Source of the DNA: JAWLCQ01 sp041687095
Lineage (GTDB): Bacteria > Planctomycetota > Phycisphaerae > SM23-33
Assembly: GCA_041687095.1 (NCBI GenBank)
Contig: JAWLCQ010000001.1
Span: forward strand, 59,014-123,013
Direction of reading: 5' to 3'
DNA: 64,000 nucleotides
The notes under the pieces are model-generated. The model saw only the letters and a program-made list of their open reading frames with translations, ran no database searches and was not told the DNA's origin. This document shows, one piece after another, positions 46,801-56,142 of this stretch (positions within the stretch are counted from its first letter, which is position 1; each line of letters begins with the position of its first letter). Position numbers and translations under genes: made by a program.

Positions 46801-47017
46801 CACGCTGACGGTGGACCTCAAGGCGCTGGGCCTGGGCGAGGACGTTCGGGCGTACGACGTCGAGCAGCGCGCCCGCAACGCCGCCGCCGCCGCCAAGGCG
46901 AAAAAGGCCAAGCAGGACCCGCCCGAGATGCCCGATCCCGAGCTGAAGCGCATCGCGCCCGGGACCTTCGTGCTCCCGATCCGGAAGCACGACTTCGCGC
47001 TGATCGCGGTGGAGTAG
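43841..47017 (+). CDS. Secreted glycoside-hydrolase-like protein with discoidin domain (DUF6067 type)
   Basis: The 1,058-residue protein starts with a signal peptide (MVKTHRFAILLLALMMLTGG, cleavage after VSA near residue 24). Residues about 30-165 look like an F5/8 type C (discoidin) domain: ATVTASSTLSDKYEPNCVID, WIANGKD, VRTLTLKLLSAHGEGNPGIS and EVQIFSA. The rest matches the DUF6067 glycoside-hydrolase-like family: GGYFVPYLFLGGTERGLCFA and ADNDRDWVRGDG (about 455-490), then a TIM-barrel-like part with FADGIYWDNYFLRPSY and RPLIYVHMTNTNI. Catalytic residues are not known to me. It probably binds and cleaves or modifies an exported glycan. AGGAG precedes ATG 43841. An Ala/Lys-rich stretch (residues about 1010-1025) is odd for an enzyme core and may be a linker. 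Confidence 0.78.
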   Translation: MVKTHRFAILLLALMMLTGGVVSAEDAARDVAPTATVTASSTLSDKYEPNCVIDGKLPLAGGKDEARQCWIANGKDLANGGVTLAFAWDQPTTVASVVCYARTAFGLKDCFKDYEVYVDDGTEPVAKGALLAGHGAQVVDLPAPVQVRTLTLKLLSAHGEGNPGISEVQIFSAKPAQSQLLARFNDYAQDFRFTYFPSHNLVRFLLPKPPADARTWRVEVLPAKGGEPLARREGTLPMSPVGENLSVPNLPEGDYRVVLTLSGSDKPVIDERWFSRRHFEWEGNKLGLDDVVILPFTPLAVDQAKGTVDCVLRTHTMSPAGLWEQVKSDGEDILAGPVRLEVVSGGKTAVAQGKGLKFDLAKDTRVTGSAEWSAGNLSGSTSFDYDYDGFTQLTLKLAKAAEPIERVQLVIPMKAKYAWLLHPVTAMLRQHYAGRVPAGEGKVWDTSGVPSRIGGYFVPYLFLGGTERGLCFAADNDRDWVRGDGVPMMEIDRQGETVNLRLNLVSGPARLDRDRAITFALQATPAKPMPEEPYTWRKWWATGTARDAKDVYINFWGGNGYWGGRNFASSVFPDRKDFGYWDKLAEQRRTGKLDKEYMDQWFARYASLPEKQRSQIEPAMRAGFQWSSHTPANTPETTKFNYLIPYTNPRGASVGEDLDFRTTYIDEWQTIGIADPVWARASDFEHPTRLKGWATWYHIEPVPSRQDMLLYYHRKMFETFADGIYWDNYFLRPSYIPSPAGPAYVADDGTLRPGVNLNAFRALTRRTAVMMHAMGKRPLIYVHMTNTNIIPMLSFATLNLDWEWRDQGEWAKKDLQDRLGSDKDTALILAQSLGFQSGNISVAIDRFHPPKDSGITREWLFRTVLAVCLPHEIKIYQGTKDVSFVHRHLADFGYGESDCKVLRYWDEGYPLKATGAKTYALVLARDGRAMLAVGNFGAGEANPDGGVPQQGDAPSLEDYDAAQRGLKKPSDSTQASTAPATGEAYTVTLTVDLKALGLGEDVRAYDVEQRARNAAAAAKAKKAKQDPPEMPDPELKRIAPGTFVLPIRKHDFALIAVE

Positions 47018-47028
47018 GAGCCCCTAAG

Positions 47029-47115
47029 ATGCTGGAGATCTACCCCGGTGCGGGCGGGGACGCGCACCGGTCCACGCTCTGGCGCGGCGCCTGCCGTCTG
47101 GAGGCCTGCTCATAG
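47029..47115 (+). other. Possible relic of a gene start
   Basis: An ATG at 47029 lies 8 nt after AGGAG (47016-47020) and opens MLEIYPGAGGDAHRSTLW, ending at a TAG after 28 codons inside the 3' end of the convergent regulator gene. The spacing looks like a third gene of the 42055-47017 operon that was cut off when the regulator region was joined. The short peptide matches nothing I recognise with confidence, so chance is possible. Confidence 0.25.
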
Positions 47116-48122
47116 CGGATCGTGTCCAGCCAACTTCGCAGGTTCTCCCGGATGTCGGGGCCCATGAAGTGTACCGGCACGTGGGACTGCGGGGGGTGCG
47201 GGAAGTTGCACCAGGCGACCACGTCCATGTCCTCGGGATGGTAGCGGACGGAAGCCTTCAGTCCCGAGGTCGCATAGGGCACAAGGTTGTCGTCGCCGAG
47301 GATCAGGGCGTCGGGGCGATCGCTGGCCATCATCAGCAGTTGGCAGGTGTGGTTGGCTCCCGACAGGTTCTGTGCCCTCATGATGTGGTTGTGCCAGTCG
47401 GGGTTCGCCAGCCCGTACCGCGCGGCGGCAATCCGAAGGTGCTCCCAGCACTCCGAGGGCCACATGGCCAGCACCGCCAGCCTTCTCCGTCGCCGCGCCG
47501 CCAGGAATGCAACGGCATCATCGATGAACTTCAGGTGGGGGTGTCCCTGCACGGGCGTGCACCAGGGCCACATCTGCACGTCCCGGTCCCCGGTGGCGGA
47601 CGGACGGACCGTGGGGGGAAGCTCCGGCCTGCTGAAGACAGGGAACCCCATGTAGTCGTGTGCGAACTGCAGCACGATGAGCCCGCCCAGGCGACGCGCG
47701 GCGACATCCGCGTCCAACAGCCGATACGCCGGCGCCTCCTCGCGCAGAAACAGGCCGTCGTAGAGGACGAACTCGGCGCCCTGGCCCTTTCCGACCACAG
47801 AGGCTTCCTTCCAGATCGCCTCCAGAAGGGTTGGCCAGGGGGCGTCGGGCAGTGGCTGCTCCCGCCGGGGCACCGTCAGGATTCCGTAGCGCCTCAGATG
47901 GGGCGGGACCTGGGCGACGAAGGTTCCCAGCACCCCCCGAGCGACCAGGAACCCATCGGTCACCAACTCATCGACGGCCCGTTGAAGCGTCCCCAAGGCC
48001 ACGCCGAGGGTTCGCGCCAGTTCCGGGCGATTCGGCAGCCGTGAGCCCGGAGGGAAGCGGCTGGACGCGATCCAGGTGCGGATCTCCGCGGCAGTATTGG
48101 AATACCGCTGATGGATGGGCAT
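47040..48122 (-). CDS. GntR-family transcriptional regulator
   Basis: The 360-residue protein has an N-terminal GntR winged helix: MPIHQRYSNTAAEIRTWIAS, RFPPGSRLPNRPELARTLGV, LGTLQRAVDELVTDGFLVA and GVLGTFV (about residues 1-85). A C-terminal effector domain of the LacI/periplasmic-binding type follows, with GGLIVLQFAHDYMGFPVF, HPHLKFIDDAVAFLAARRRR and RPDALILGDDNLVPYA. Such regulators sense small sugars. It is divergent from the second LEPR-XLL giant, which is its most likely target together with itself. The start ATG 48122 is preceded by GGAG; the longer frame from 48182 is unsupported. Its C-terminus overlaps the possible relic on the other strand. Confidence 0.85.
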   Translation of the reverse strand: MPIHQRYSNTAAEIRTWIASSRFPPGSRLPNRPELARTLGVALGTLQRAVDELVTDGFLVARGVLGTFVAQVPPHLRRYGILTVPRREQPLPDAPWPTLLEAIWKEASVVGKGQGAEFVLYDGLFLREEAPAYRLLDADVAARRLGGLIVLQFAHDYMGFPVFSRPELPPTVRPSATGDRDVQMWPWCTPVQGHPHLKFIDDAVAFLAARRRRRLAVLAMWPSECWEHLRIAAARYGLANPDWHNHIMRAQNLSGANHTCQLLMMASDRPDALILGDDNLVPYATSGLKASVRYHPEDMDVVAWCNFPHPPQSHVPVHFMGPDIRENLRSWLDTIRYEQASRRQAPRQSVDRCASPPAPG

Positions 48123-48338
48123 GGCTCGGGCTCCGTGGGAATCTTTCAACGGACGGCGCGAGTATTCTACGCATCCCGCCATTCGGTTGGAAAACTTCTT
48201 CTGGGTTCCCGGAGGCAGGATTATGCTCGAACGTTGTCAGCATCAGTTCTGCGTGTTGTTCCCGTCTTGCCGTAGCGTGTCCTCGCCGTTCGCGCGCCCG
48301 TTCCGATCGCGATCGCCGCCTGAAAGGAGAACAGGACC
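48123..48338. promoter_or_regulatory. Divergent control region of the regulator and second giant gene
   Basis: For the minus-strand regulator, TAGAAT (complement of 48164-48169) lies about 42 nt before ATG 48122, with TTCCAA at 48187-48192 as a weak -35. For the plus-strand giant, AAAGGAG lies at 48322-48328, about 10 nt before ATG 48339. The region is less GC-rich than its flanks. A GntR operator is expected here, but I could not pick out a clear palindrome. Confidence 0.45.
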
Positions 48339-51300
48339 ATGTCTCGCCCGAACCGCCCCGAACGCCCCTCGCACGATCCTCATCGCTTCAGCCGGAGGGA
48401 GACGCCACCGGTACTGGAGACCCTCGAACCCCGGTTGCTGCTCAGCGTGACCTACCCGAGCCTCCAGCAGATCTACACTCCCGCGGACAACCCCACGCTG
48501 CCCGGGGCCATGGACGTTTTCGCCCCGCCCGTGGACAGCCAGACGCCTGCGGGCGCGGCCCCGGTCTTCGCGGAGTGGTCGCGGTTCGCCGACCCCGACG
48601 ACACCGTGCCGATCACCGGGGACGCCTTCAGCGTCTACAGCGGGGACGACTTCGGGATGGATACGCGCTTCATCGTCTATGGGCAGACGGGGGCGAGCGA
48701 TGCGACGACGACCGATGGGCTGATCCGCGTGCTGCAGGACAACCAGGCCTCGATCACCCTGGACGGTTCGCTGCCCGATGACTCGATGTACCTCGTCTGG
48801 GCCCAGAACGACGCCGGGGTCAGTTACCCCTTCGCCATCAACAAGGCCGAGCCCTGGTGGATCGGGCCGGCCAAGGCGGCCGTCGGGGAGACCGTCTCCT
48901 TCTTCGGGCGCAACCTGTCGCACGACGGGGGGACGACGACCTCGTGGGTCTACCTGCAGCCCTCCAGCGGGGCGGGCCAGTGGATCACGCCCACCGCGGT
49001 CAATCCCTACAAGGTGGACTTCGTCGTCCCCAGCGGGCTGGCCAACGGTTCGTACGAGGTGTACGTCCATAACGGCCACGGGGGGGCGTACGGCTGGAGC
49101 AAGCCCCTCACCCTGACCGTCCAGGACGCCGTCACCTGGGTGGGGACCACGCGCGACGTGACGAGCTACGGAGCGGTGGGGGACGGGGTTACGGATGACG
49201 GGGCGGCGATCCAGGCCGCCCTCGACGCCTCAGGCGATGGCGACACCATCTACTTCCCCGCCGGGACGTACCTCGTGGGCGGGGGGCGCACGTTCTCCAT
49301 CCCGGCCAAGCGCACGATCCTCGGCGATGGGCGGACCGCCAGCACCATCAAGGTGGGGCTCAACAGCGGCAGTCAACTGGCGGCCGACTTCATGGTCACC
49401 AACTCCAACACCCGGGTCCAGAGCATCGGCCTGGATGAAAACTTCTCGATCGCCAGCACGGCCGTCTACGCCGTCCTGCGGATGAGCGGCGACTTCAAGT
49501 GGCTGTCGGACGTGCTGGTCCACTCCAACGACAACCGGACGGTCATCACCAGCGGTCAGTACACGTTCATCACGGGCTCGCGGTTCAACGGTACGACGAT
49601 GAGCGTGGCGTCGAACACGTACATCGACGACTGCGATTTCTACGGCATGTACGACTGCGAGATGGTCATCGACTCCTGGTCCGGCAGCCAGATCAGCATC
49701 ACCAACAGCACGGTGCAGGACTTTGATCCCTCGAACCCGAACAGCAGCGCGGGGTTTGGTGAGGGGCGGTTCTTCCGCGGGACTCCGGTGTGGGGGACGC
49801 AGTCGAACATCTACATCGGCGACAACGTCACCACCGACTGCAGCCCCCGCCCGCTGGCGGACCAGAACAGCGGCGAGCAGGTCCTTAGCGAGGGCCAGAC
49901 CTGCCTGTTCAACGGGGACGTCCTGGCGGCGACCAGCAACACCCTCCGGTTCGCGAACTACACGTACGGCGCGGTGGGCTCGGGGGCGCGGATCACGATC
50001 ATCGACGGAAAGGGCCTGGGGCAGACTCGGCAGGTCTCCTCCTACGACGCCGCCACCGACACCATCACGATCCTTGGCACGTGGAACGTCATCCCCGATG
50101 CCACCAGCTACGCGTCCATGAACTACACCGTGCAGCGGTGGGCGGTCTACAACAACTACTTCGACGCCAAGGACAACGCGGCCGGGCAGGCCGTGCACGT
50201 CGCCTCGACGGCGGTGAGCATGTACCAGGGCTCGATCGAACTCGTGGTCGACGGGAACACCTCGAACCAGACGCGGCACGGGTTCATCCTGGACGGCGCC
50301 AGCTACGCCGGGGACGTGAACCCCTGCTTCTTCAGCCAGATCACCAACAACACCATCCAGAACAACCGCACCGGGATCAGCATCCAGTCGAACGACTACG
50401 CCCACCTGGGGCTGGGCGATGAGATGGTTGGGGTGGTGCTGCGCGGCAACACCATCAGCAACGAACTGGTGTCCGCCATCGAGAACGGGCGGTCGTCGGG
50501 GATGGTGATCGAGCACAACTCGGCCGTCAACACGCCCAAGGGCCTCGTCACCAACGCCGCCGAAACCACGTTCGTCTACGACAACTCGTTCAGCCGGGGC
50601 ACGGCGGCGCTGGCGGGCTCGGTGGGGGTGCAGTACACCGCCCAGCGGGCGGGGACTCTGCTGGCGGGCAACGCCTACAGTGACTTCGCCCTCACGTACG
50701 GGGGGAACTACCTGCCGGGACCGGAACTGAGCATCGGCTACCGCCGCCTGCAACTGGCCGCCGCCGTCGGCGCCAGGGCCCAGACGAAGCTCCCGCTGTC
50801 CAACATGGGCCTGGGCAACCTCGCCTGGACCCTGAACAGCAGCTCCACCTGGCTGACCGTCCTCCAGAACGACGGGATCAACCCCGGGGACACGATCGAC
50901 GACCTGATCGTCGTCGCCGACGCGCAGCACCTGTCCGCGGGGACATATACGGAGGTCCTCACCTTCACCGGGGACGGACAGACCATCAAGGTCAACGTCG
51001 AGTTCACCGTGGGGACCGCCGCCACCTACCCCCACCCCATCGCCAGCAACGACTCCTACGTGGTCCACCAGGACACCCCGCTGTACGCCAACGCCCAGAA
51101 CGGGGTGCTGGCGGACGACTACGACATCGCCGGGCACGCCCTGACGGCCGTCAAGCAGAGCGACCCACTGCACGGGGCGTTGAGCTTCAATTCTGACGGG
51201 ACGTTCACGTACACTCCCACCGCGGGATTCCTGGGCTACGACCGATTCACCTACAAGGCCTATGACGGATCGGCCTACAGCGACACCAAGACGGTCACCC

Positions 51301-54300
51301 TCGTTGTGATCAACCCCCTGGAGGCCCTGCCGGTCATGAGCGGGCTGGTCACCTGGCTCGATGCGGGCCGCCTCGCCGGGTACGGGGACGGCGAGGATGT
51401 CATCCTGTGGACCGACCGCAGCGGCAACGATAAGAACGCCACCGGGACGGCCAATGGGACTCCCACCTACCAGTCCAACGTGATCAACGGGCAGCCCGTG
51501 CTGCGGTTCGACGGGAGCAACGACTGGCTGAAGATCAGCAACCTGCCCGCCACGGGGCCGGTGACGATGTTCATGGTCTTCAGCAGCTCCAACACCGCCG
51601 GGCGGTACGAATGGGCCATCAAGGACACCGTCGGTTCCGTCGCCAACACCGCCATCAAGTACGGAGGGACGACGTACATCAGCTACCCGGCCGTGACGGG
51701 GTTCAACCTCAAGACCTACACGCTCAACGGGTCGTCCTCCAGCGTCAAGACGGACGGGACGACCGTGGGGACCGGGAACGTCGAGCGCAACGGGCTGGAG
51801 TACATGTACCTCGGCGCCCGCAGCACCTCCATCCACCAGGCCGTGGACTTCGCCGAGGTCCTCCTCTACGACCGCGTGCTCACGGCGGGCGAGGAGAACG
51901 AGATCGGGTACTACCTCGCGACCAAGTACGGGTTGACGACGGCGTACTCCCCGGTGGTGACGATCGAGGCGACGGATCCGACGGCGGCGGAGGCGGGGGC
52001 GGACGCGGGGCAGTTCCGCGTCAGCCGCGGGGCCGCCATCAGCGGGGACCTCACCGTCAACTACACCGTCGGGGGGACGGCCTCCGGGAGCGACTACACG
52101 CCCTCGCTGTCGGGCAGCGTAACGATTCCCGACGGCGCGGCGGCGGCGTTCATCAATATCAACGCCGTCAACGATGCTCTCAGCGAAGGCCCCGAGAGCC
52201 TCGTGCTGACGCTGGCGGCGGGGACGGGCTACCACATCGGTGAGGCGGCGGCGGCGACGGTGGACCTCCTCGACGACGACCGCCCCGTCGTCCAGATCGA
52301 CGCCATCGACCACGAGGCCTACGAGGTCGGCCCCGACGCCGGGAAGTTCCTGATCGTTCGGAACACCAACAGCGGTGACCTGACGGTCAACTACAGCGTC
52401 TCGGGCACCGCCGCGCCGGGCGACTACAGCGAGACCCTCAGCGGCAGCGTGGTCATCCCGGACGGGCAGTACACCGCCACCATCACCGTGACCCCGGTCA
52501 ATGACAGCGAGATCGAGAATGACGAGGCGCTCACGCTGACGCTGAACGCGACGGCCAACTACCAACTGGGTGCCGCCTACTCCGACACGGTCAACTTCCA
52601 CAGTGAGGACCTGCCCAGCATCACCATCGCAGCCAGCGACGCCAACGCCTCGGAGGCCGGCCCCGACGCCGGGGGCTTCACCGTGACCCGAAGCGGCACG
52701 GGCCTGCTGACGCAGGGTGATCTGACGGTCCACTACACCATCGGCGGGACCGCGACGAACGGGGCCGATTACTCCGCGTTGAGCGGCGTGGTCGTCATCC
52801 CCGACGGGCAGACCTCCGTCGCCATTCCCGTCGCGGTTATCGACGACGCCCTCGATGAGAGCAACGAGACGGTGCTTCTGACGGTGACGCCGGCGGAGGG
52901 TTACACGGTAGGGACGCCCTCCGAGGCGACTGTGACCATCGCCGACGATGATCCCGATGTCACCCCGACCGTGAGCATCGCCGCCACCGATCCCGCCGCC
53001 GTCGAGGGCAGCACCGGGACGTTCACCGTAACCCGTGCGGACTCCACGCGGGGCGACATCACGGTGAACTACAGCGTGTCCGGCTCGGCGAGCGGGGGGA
53101 GCGACTACACGGCGCTTTCGGGCAGCGTGGTGATCCCCGACGGTCGGGCGTCGGCGACGATCACGGTCACCGCCATCGAGGACCAGACGGCCGAGCCGAA
53201 CGAGAGCGTCACCCTCACGCTGGGCTCCGGCAGCGGGTACACGGTTGGAACCCCGTCGGTAGCGACGGTGCGCCTGGCGGACGTGGCCCCGGTGCTGGTG
53301 GGGCACTGGGCCCTGAACGAGGGCTCGGGCACGACGGCGTACGATCTCGCCGGAACCGCCAACGATGGGACACTGACGAACGGCCCGGTCTACGAGGCGG
53401 GCGTGCTGGGGACGGGGCTGCACTTCGACGGGGTGAACGACTACGTCAACGTCCCGCACAGCGAGGAGATCACTCCCACCGTCGGGCTGACCCTGGCCTG
53501 TTGGGCCAAGAGCGACAACGCGACGTGGAATGCCAACGGCCTGCTCATCTCCAAGCGCAACAGCTTCATCCTCAGCGCGCGGAGCGGGTCCAGGAGCATC
53601 GCCCTGTACGTCTGCATCGGGGGATCGTGGAAGAGCCTCACCTATGCTTCCGACATCGACATCACCGAATGGCACCACTACGCGGCGACGTACGATGGGA
53701 AGCACATGCGGCTGTACGTGGACGGGGAGCCGGTGGCCTCGCAGGCGCAGTCGGGCCTGATCGACGCGACGACCGGGAACCTCTCGATCGGTCGGGACCT
53801 CTCAAGTACCTACCTCGACGGCAGCATGGACGAGGTCCGCATCTACGCCGGGGCGCTCAGTGCGGAACAGGTGTCGGATCTCTACGACGCCGAATCGGGG
53901 GCTCTTCCCACGGTGAGCCTGGTGGCCACGGATGCATCGGCGGCCGAGGCGGGGCCGGACACCGGCACGTTTACCATCACACGCGACCAGACCAGCGGGG
54001 ATTTGACCGTCTACTACACGGTCAGCGGCACTGCCTCGGCAGGGGATTACAGCGAGACGCTCAGCGGGAGCGTGACGATTCTGGACGGGCAGGCGTCGGC
54101 CGTCATCACCGTGACGCCGGTGGACGACAGCGACATCGAGAATGCCGAGACGCTCACGCTGACGCTCGCCTCCGACGCCGCCTACGCCCTGGGCGGTTCG
54201 ACGAGCGGCACGGTGACCATCACCAGCGACGATGTCCCGACCGTGACCCTCATCGCCACCGACGCCGTCGCGTCCGAGACCGGCCCCGACGTCGGGACGT

Positions 54301-55976
54301 TCACCCTCACCCGCTCGGGCAGCGGTCCGGCGCTGGCGAGCGGCGACCTGGCGGTCAACTACACCATCGGCGGGACCGCGACGAACACGAGCGACTACTC
54401 CACGCTCTCGGGCAGCGTCACGATCCCCGACGGGCAGACGTCGGTGACCGTGACCATCACGCCCATCGATGACACCGAGGTCGAAGGCAGCGAGACGGTC
54501 GCCCTGACGCTCGCCGCGGGCGCCGGGTACACTGTCGGTTCGCCCGCCGGGGACGTGGTGACGATCGCCGATAACGACACCCCGACGGTGACCCTCGCGG
54601 TCACGGACGGCACGGCCACCGAGGCGGGGCAGACCCCCGGCGAGTTCACCGTCACCCGCACGGGCCCGACCAGCGGGGACCTGACGGTGAACTACACCCT
54701 CGCCGGGTCGGCCGTCAACGGGATCGACTACTCGACGCTCTCGGGCAGTGTGACGATCCTGGACGGGCAGGCGTCGGCGGTCATCACCGTCACCCCGATT
54801 GACGATTCGGACGACGAGTTGACCGAGACGGTTACCGTGGCGCTGGCGGGCGGAACCGGATACGCCGTGGGCTCCCCGTCCACCGGGGCCGTCACAATCA
54901 CCAGCGACGACTCGGCCGACTGGAACGCGAACCTCGTGGCCTACTGGTCCTTCGATGAAGGCAGCGGGACCACCGTGGCCGACCTGGCGGGCAGCACGGC
55001 GGACGACGGGACATTCGTGGGCAACCCAGTGTATGAGTCGGGCGTTGTGGGCAAGGCGCTGCACTTCGACGGTGTGGACGACTACGTCTCCATCCCGCAC
55101 AGCTCGGAGATCGCCCCCAGCACGGCCCTGACGGTCGCCTGCTGGGCCAAGAGCGACAACGCCGCATGGAACGCCAACGGCCTGCTGGTCTCGAAGCGGG
55201 ACAGCTTCATCCTCAGCGCCCGCGGCGGGACGCAGAACATCGGGCTGTTCCTCCGCATCGGCGGCGCCTGGAAGTCGTGCATCTACGTTCCCCAGAGCCT
55301 GGACATCACGACGTGGCACCACTACGCGGCGACGTACGACGGTTCGCAGATGAAGGTGTACGTGGACGGGGTGTTGGTGAAGACCACCTCGCGAACCGGT
55401 ACGCTGGACACGGACACCAACAACCTGTACATCGGCCGAGACCTGACGAGCACGCTCCTCGACGGCAGCATCGACGAGGTGCGCCTGTACAACGCGGCGT
55501 TGAGCGATACGGGCATCGAGGCGATCTACGACCAGGTTGCCCTGTCGGTTACCAATCTCAACGTCACCAGCGGCAACTCCGCCGACTACGGCGTGCAGGC
55601 ATACGCCCTGGCGGCGGGGGCGTACCAGTACGGCGACCGGACGGACACCTTCTCCACGATCCCGACGCAGTACCTGGGCCTGACGTACATCCGCACCGCC
55701 AACGATGACGCCCTGAGCACGGGCGCGGACCTGCTGAGCTTCACCGTGAACCAGACGTGCGAGGTCTACATCCTGCACGACGATTCGATCACGACGAAGC
55801 CCTCGTGGCTGACGGCCGACTTCACCGACACGGGTGACAACGTCGCGACCACCGCGGGGACGTTCAGCGTCTACAAGGCCATCGTCTCCGCCGGGACGAT
55901 CGTCCTGGGCGGGAACACCGCCGACGGGCTGGGCAGCGGCGACATGTACAGCGTACTGATCCGCCCGGTGCTGTAG
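48339..55976 (+). CDS. Second LEPR-XLL giant: pectate-lyase, LamG and Calx-beta domains (2,545 aa)
   Basis: Residues 29-36 are LEPRLLLS, the canonical LEPR-XLL export motif. Domains in order (approximate residues): an Ig/TIG-like region, 60-265; a pectate-lyase-superfamily beta-helix opening VTSYGAVGDGVTDDGAAIQA, 275-767; a BACON-like sandwich, 798-894; a cadherin/VCBS-like domain, 901-989; LamG-like 1, 1003-1203; Calx-beta repeats 1-4, 1206-1650; LamG 2, 1651-1855; Calx-beta 5-7, 1858-2194; LamG 3, 2198-2400; a unique C-terminal domain, 2401-2545. The Calx-beta units share 'SGDLTVNY...DYS-x-LSGSV-x-IPDGQ' and acidic DD turns expected to bind calcium. It has no dockerin and no PEP-CTERM. It is likely exported and acts on or binds polysaccharide. 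A GntR regulator is divergent, and a strong hairpin follows. Confidence 0.92.
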   Translation: MSRPNRPERPSHDPHRFSRRETPPVLETLEPRLLLSVTYPSLQQIYTPADNPTLPGAMDVFAPPVDSQTPAGAAPVFAEWSRFADPDDTVPITGDAFSVYSGDDFGMDTRFIVYGQTGASDATTTDGLIRVLQDNQASITLDGSLPDDSMYLVWAQNDAGVSYPFAINKAEPWWIGPAKAAVGETVSFFGRNLSHDGGTTTSWVYLQPSSGAGQWITPTAVNPYKVDFVVPSGLANGSYEVYVHNGHGGAYGWSKPLTLTVQDAVTWVGTTRDVTSYGAVGDGVTDDGAAIQAALDASGDGDTIYFPAGTYLVGGGRTFSIPAKRTILGDGRTASTIKVGLNSGSQLAADFMVTNSNTRVQSIGLDENFSIASTAVYAVLRMSGDFKWLSDVLVHSNDNRTVITSGQYTFITGSRFNGTTMSVASNTYIDDCDFYGMYDCEMVIDSWSGSQISITNSTVQDFDPSNPNSSAGFGEGRFFRGTPVWGTQSNIYIGDNVTTDCSPRPLADQNSGEQVLSEGQTCLFNGDVLAATSNTLRFANYTYGAVGSGARITIIDGKGLGQTRQVSSYDAATDTITILGTWNVIPDATSYASMNYTVQRWAVYNNYFDAKDNAAGQAVHVASTAVSMYQGSIELVVDGNTSNQTRHGFILDGASYAGDVNPCFFSQITNNTIQNNRTGISIQSNDYAHLGLGDEMVGVVLRGNTISNELVSAIENGRSSGMVIEHNSAVNTPKGLVTNAAETTFVYDNSFSRGTAALAGSVGVQYTAQRAGTLLAGNAYSDFALTYGGNYLPGPELSIGYRRLQLAAAVGARAQTKLPLSNMGLGNLAWTLNSSSTWLTVLQNDGINPGDTIDDLIVVADAQHLSAGTYTEVLTFTGDGQTIKVNVEFTVGTAATYPHPIASNDSYVVHQDTPLYANAQNGVLADDYDIAGHALTAVKQSDPLHGALSFNSDGTFTYTPTAGFLGYDRFTYKAYDGSAYSDTKTVTLVVINPLEALPVMSGLVTWLDAGRLAGYGDGEDVILWTDRSGNDKNATGTANGTPTYQSNVINGQPVLRFDGSNDWLKISNLPATGPVTMFMVFSSSNTAGRYEWAIKDTVGSVANTAIKYGGTTYISYPAVTGFNLKTYTLNGSSSSVKTDGTTVGTGNVERNGLEYMYLGARSTSIHQAVDFAEVLLYDRVLTAGEENEIGYYLATKYGLTTAYSPVVTIEATDPTAAEAGADAGQFRVSRGAAISGDLTVNYTVGGTASGSDYTPSLSGSVTIPDGAAAAFININAVNDALSEGPESLVLTLAAGTGYHIGEAAAATVDLLDDDRPVVQIDAIDHEAYEVGPDAGKFLIVRNTNSGDLTVNYSVSGTAAPGDYSETLSGSVVIPDGQYTATITVTPVNDSEIENDEALTLTLNATANYQLGAAYSDTVNFHSEDLPSITIAASDANASEAGPDAGGFTVTRSGTGLLTQGDLTVHYTIGGTATNGADYSALSGVVVIPDGQTSVAIPVAVIDDALDESNETVLLTVTPAEGYTVGTPSEATVTIADDDPDVTPTVSIAATDPAAVEGSTGTFTVTRADSTRGDITVNYSVSGSASGGSDYTALSGSVVIPDGRASATITVTAIEDQTAEPNESVTLTLGSGSGYTVGTPSVATVRLADVAPVLVGHWALNEGSGTTAYDLAGTANDGTLTNGPVYEAGVLGTGLHFDGVNDYVNVPHSEEITPTVGLTLACWAKSDNATWNANGLLISKRNSFILSARSGSRSIALYVCIGGSWKSLTYASDIDITEWHHYAATYDGKHMRLYVDGEPVASQAQSGLIDATTGNLSIGRDLSSTYLDGSMDEVRIYAGALSAEQVSDLYDAESGALPTVSLVATDASAAEAGPDTGTFTITRDQTSGDLTVYYTVSGTASAGDYSETLSGSVTILDGQASAVITVTPVDDSDIENAETLTLTLASDAAYALGGSTSGTVTITSDDVPTVTLIATDAVASETGPDVGTFTLTRSGSGPALASGDLAVNYTIGGTATNTSDYSTLSGSVTIPDGQTSVTVTITPIDDTEVEGSETVALTLAAGAGYTVGSPAGDVVTIADNDTPTVTLAVTDGTATEAGQTPGEFTVTRTGPTSGDLTVNYTLAGSAVNGIDYSTLSGSVTILDGQASAVITVTPIDDSDDELTETVTVALAGGTGYAVGSPSTGAVTITSDDSADWNANLVAYWSFDEGSGTTVADLAGSTADDGTFVGNPVYESGVVGKALHFDGVDDYVSIPHSSEIAPSTALTVACWAKSDNAAWNANGLLVSKRDSFILSARGGTQNIGLFLRIGGAWKSCIYVPQSLDITTWHHYAATYDGSQMKVYVDGVLVKTTSRTGTLDTDTNNLYIGRDLTSTLLDGSIDEVRLYNAALSDTGIEAIYDQVALSVTNLNVTSGNSADYGVQAYALAAGAYQYGDRTDTFSTIPTQYLGLTYIRTANDDALSTGADLLSFTVNQTCEVYILHDDSITTKPSWLTADFTDTGDNVATTAGTFSVYKAIVSAGTIVLGGNTADGLGSGDMYSVLIRPVL

Positions 55977-56037
55977 AGGGCGGCGAACGCTGCCCGGACA
56001 TCCGGGTCTCATACGACAGAGAAGTTGACAGGCCGAG

Positions 56038-56065
56038 CCGGGCCGGACCAGCGGGTCCGGCCCGG
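56038..56065 (+). terminator. Strong hairpin after the second giant gene
   Basis: CCGGGCCGGACC (56038-56049) pairs perfectly with GGTCCGGCCCGG (56054-56065) over a 4-nt loop, about 60 nt after the stop codon. Only two T residues follow at once (TTCGCTATT), so termination may rely on the stem alone. It is the most stable hairpin I saw in the window. Confidence 0.7.
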
Positions 56066-56142
56066 TTCGCTATTACCCGGCGTGCAGCCCCAGCGATAGC
56101 AGGGCGAGGACCGGAAGATGACGCAGCGCGGGCTGCGCCCGC

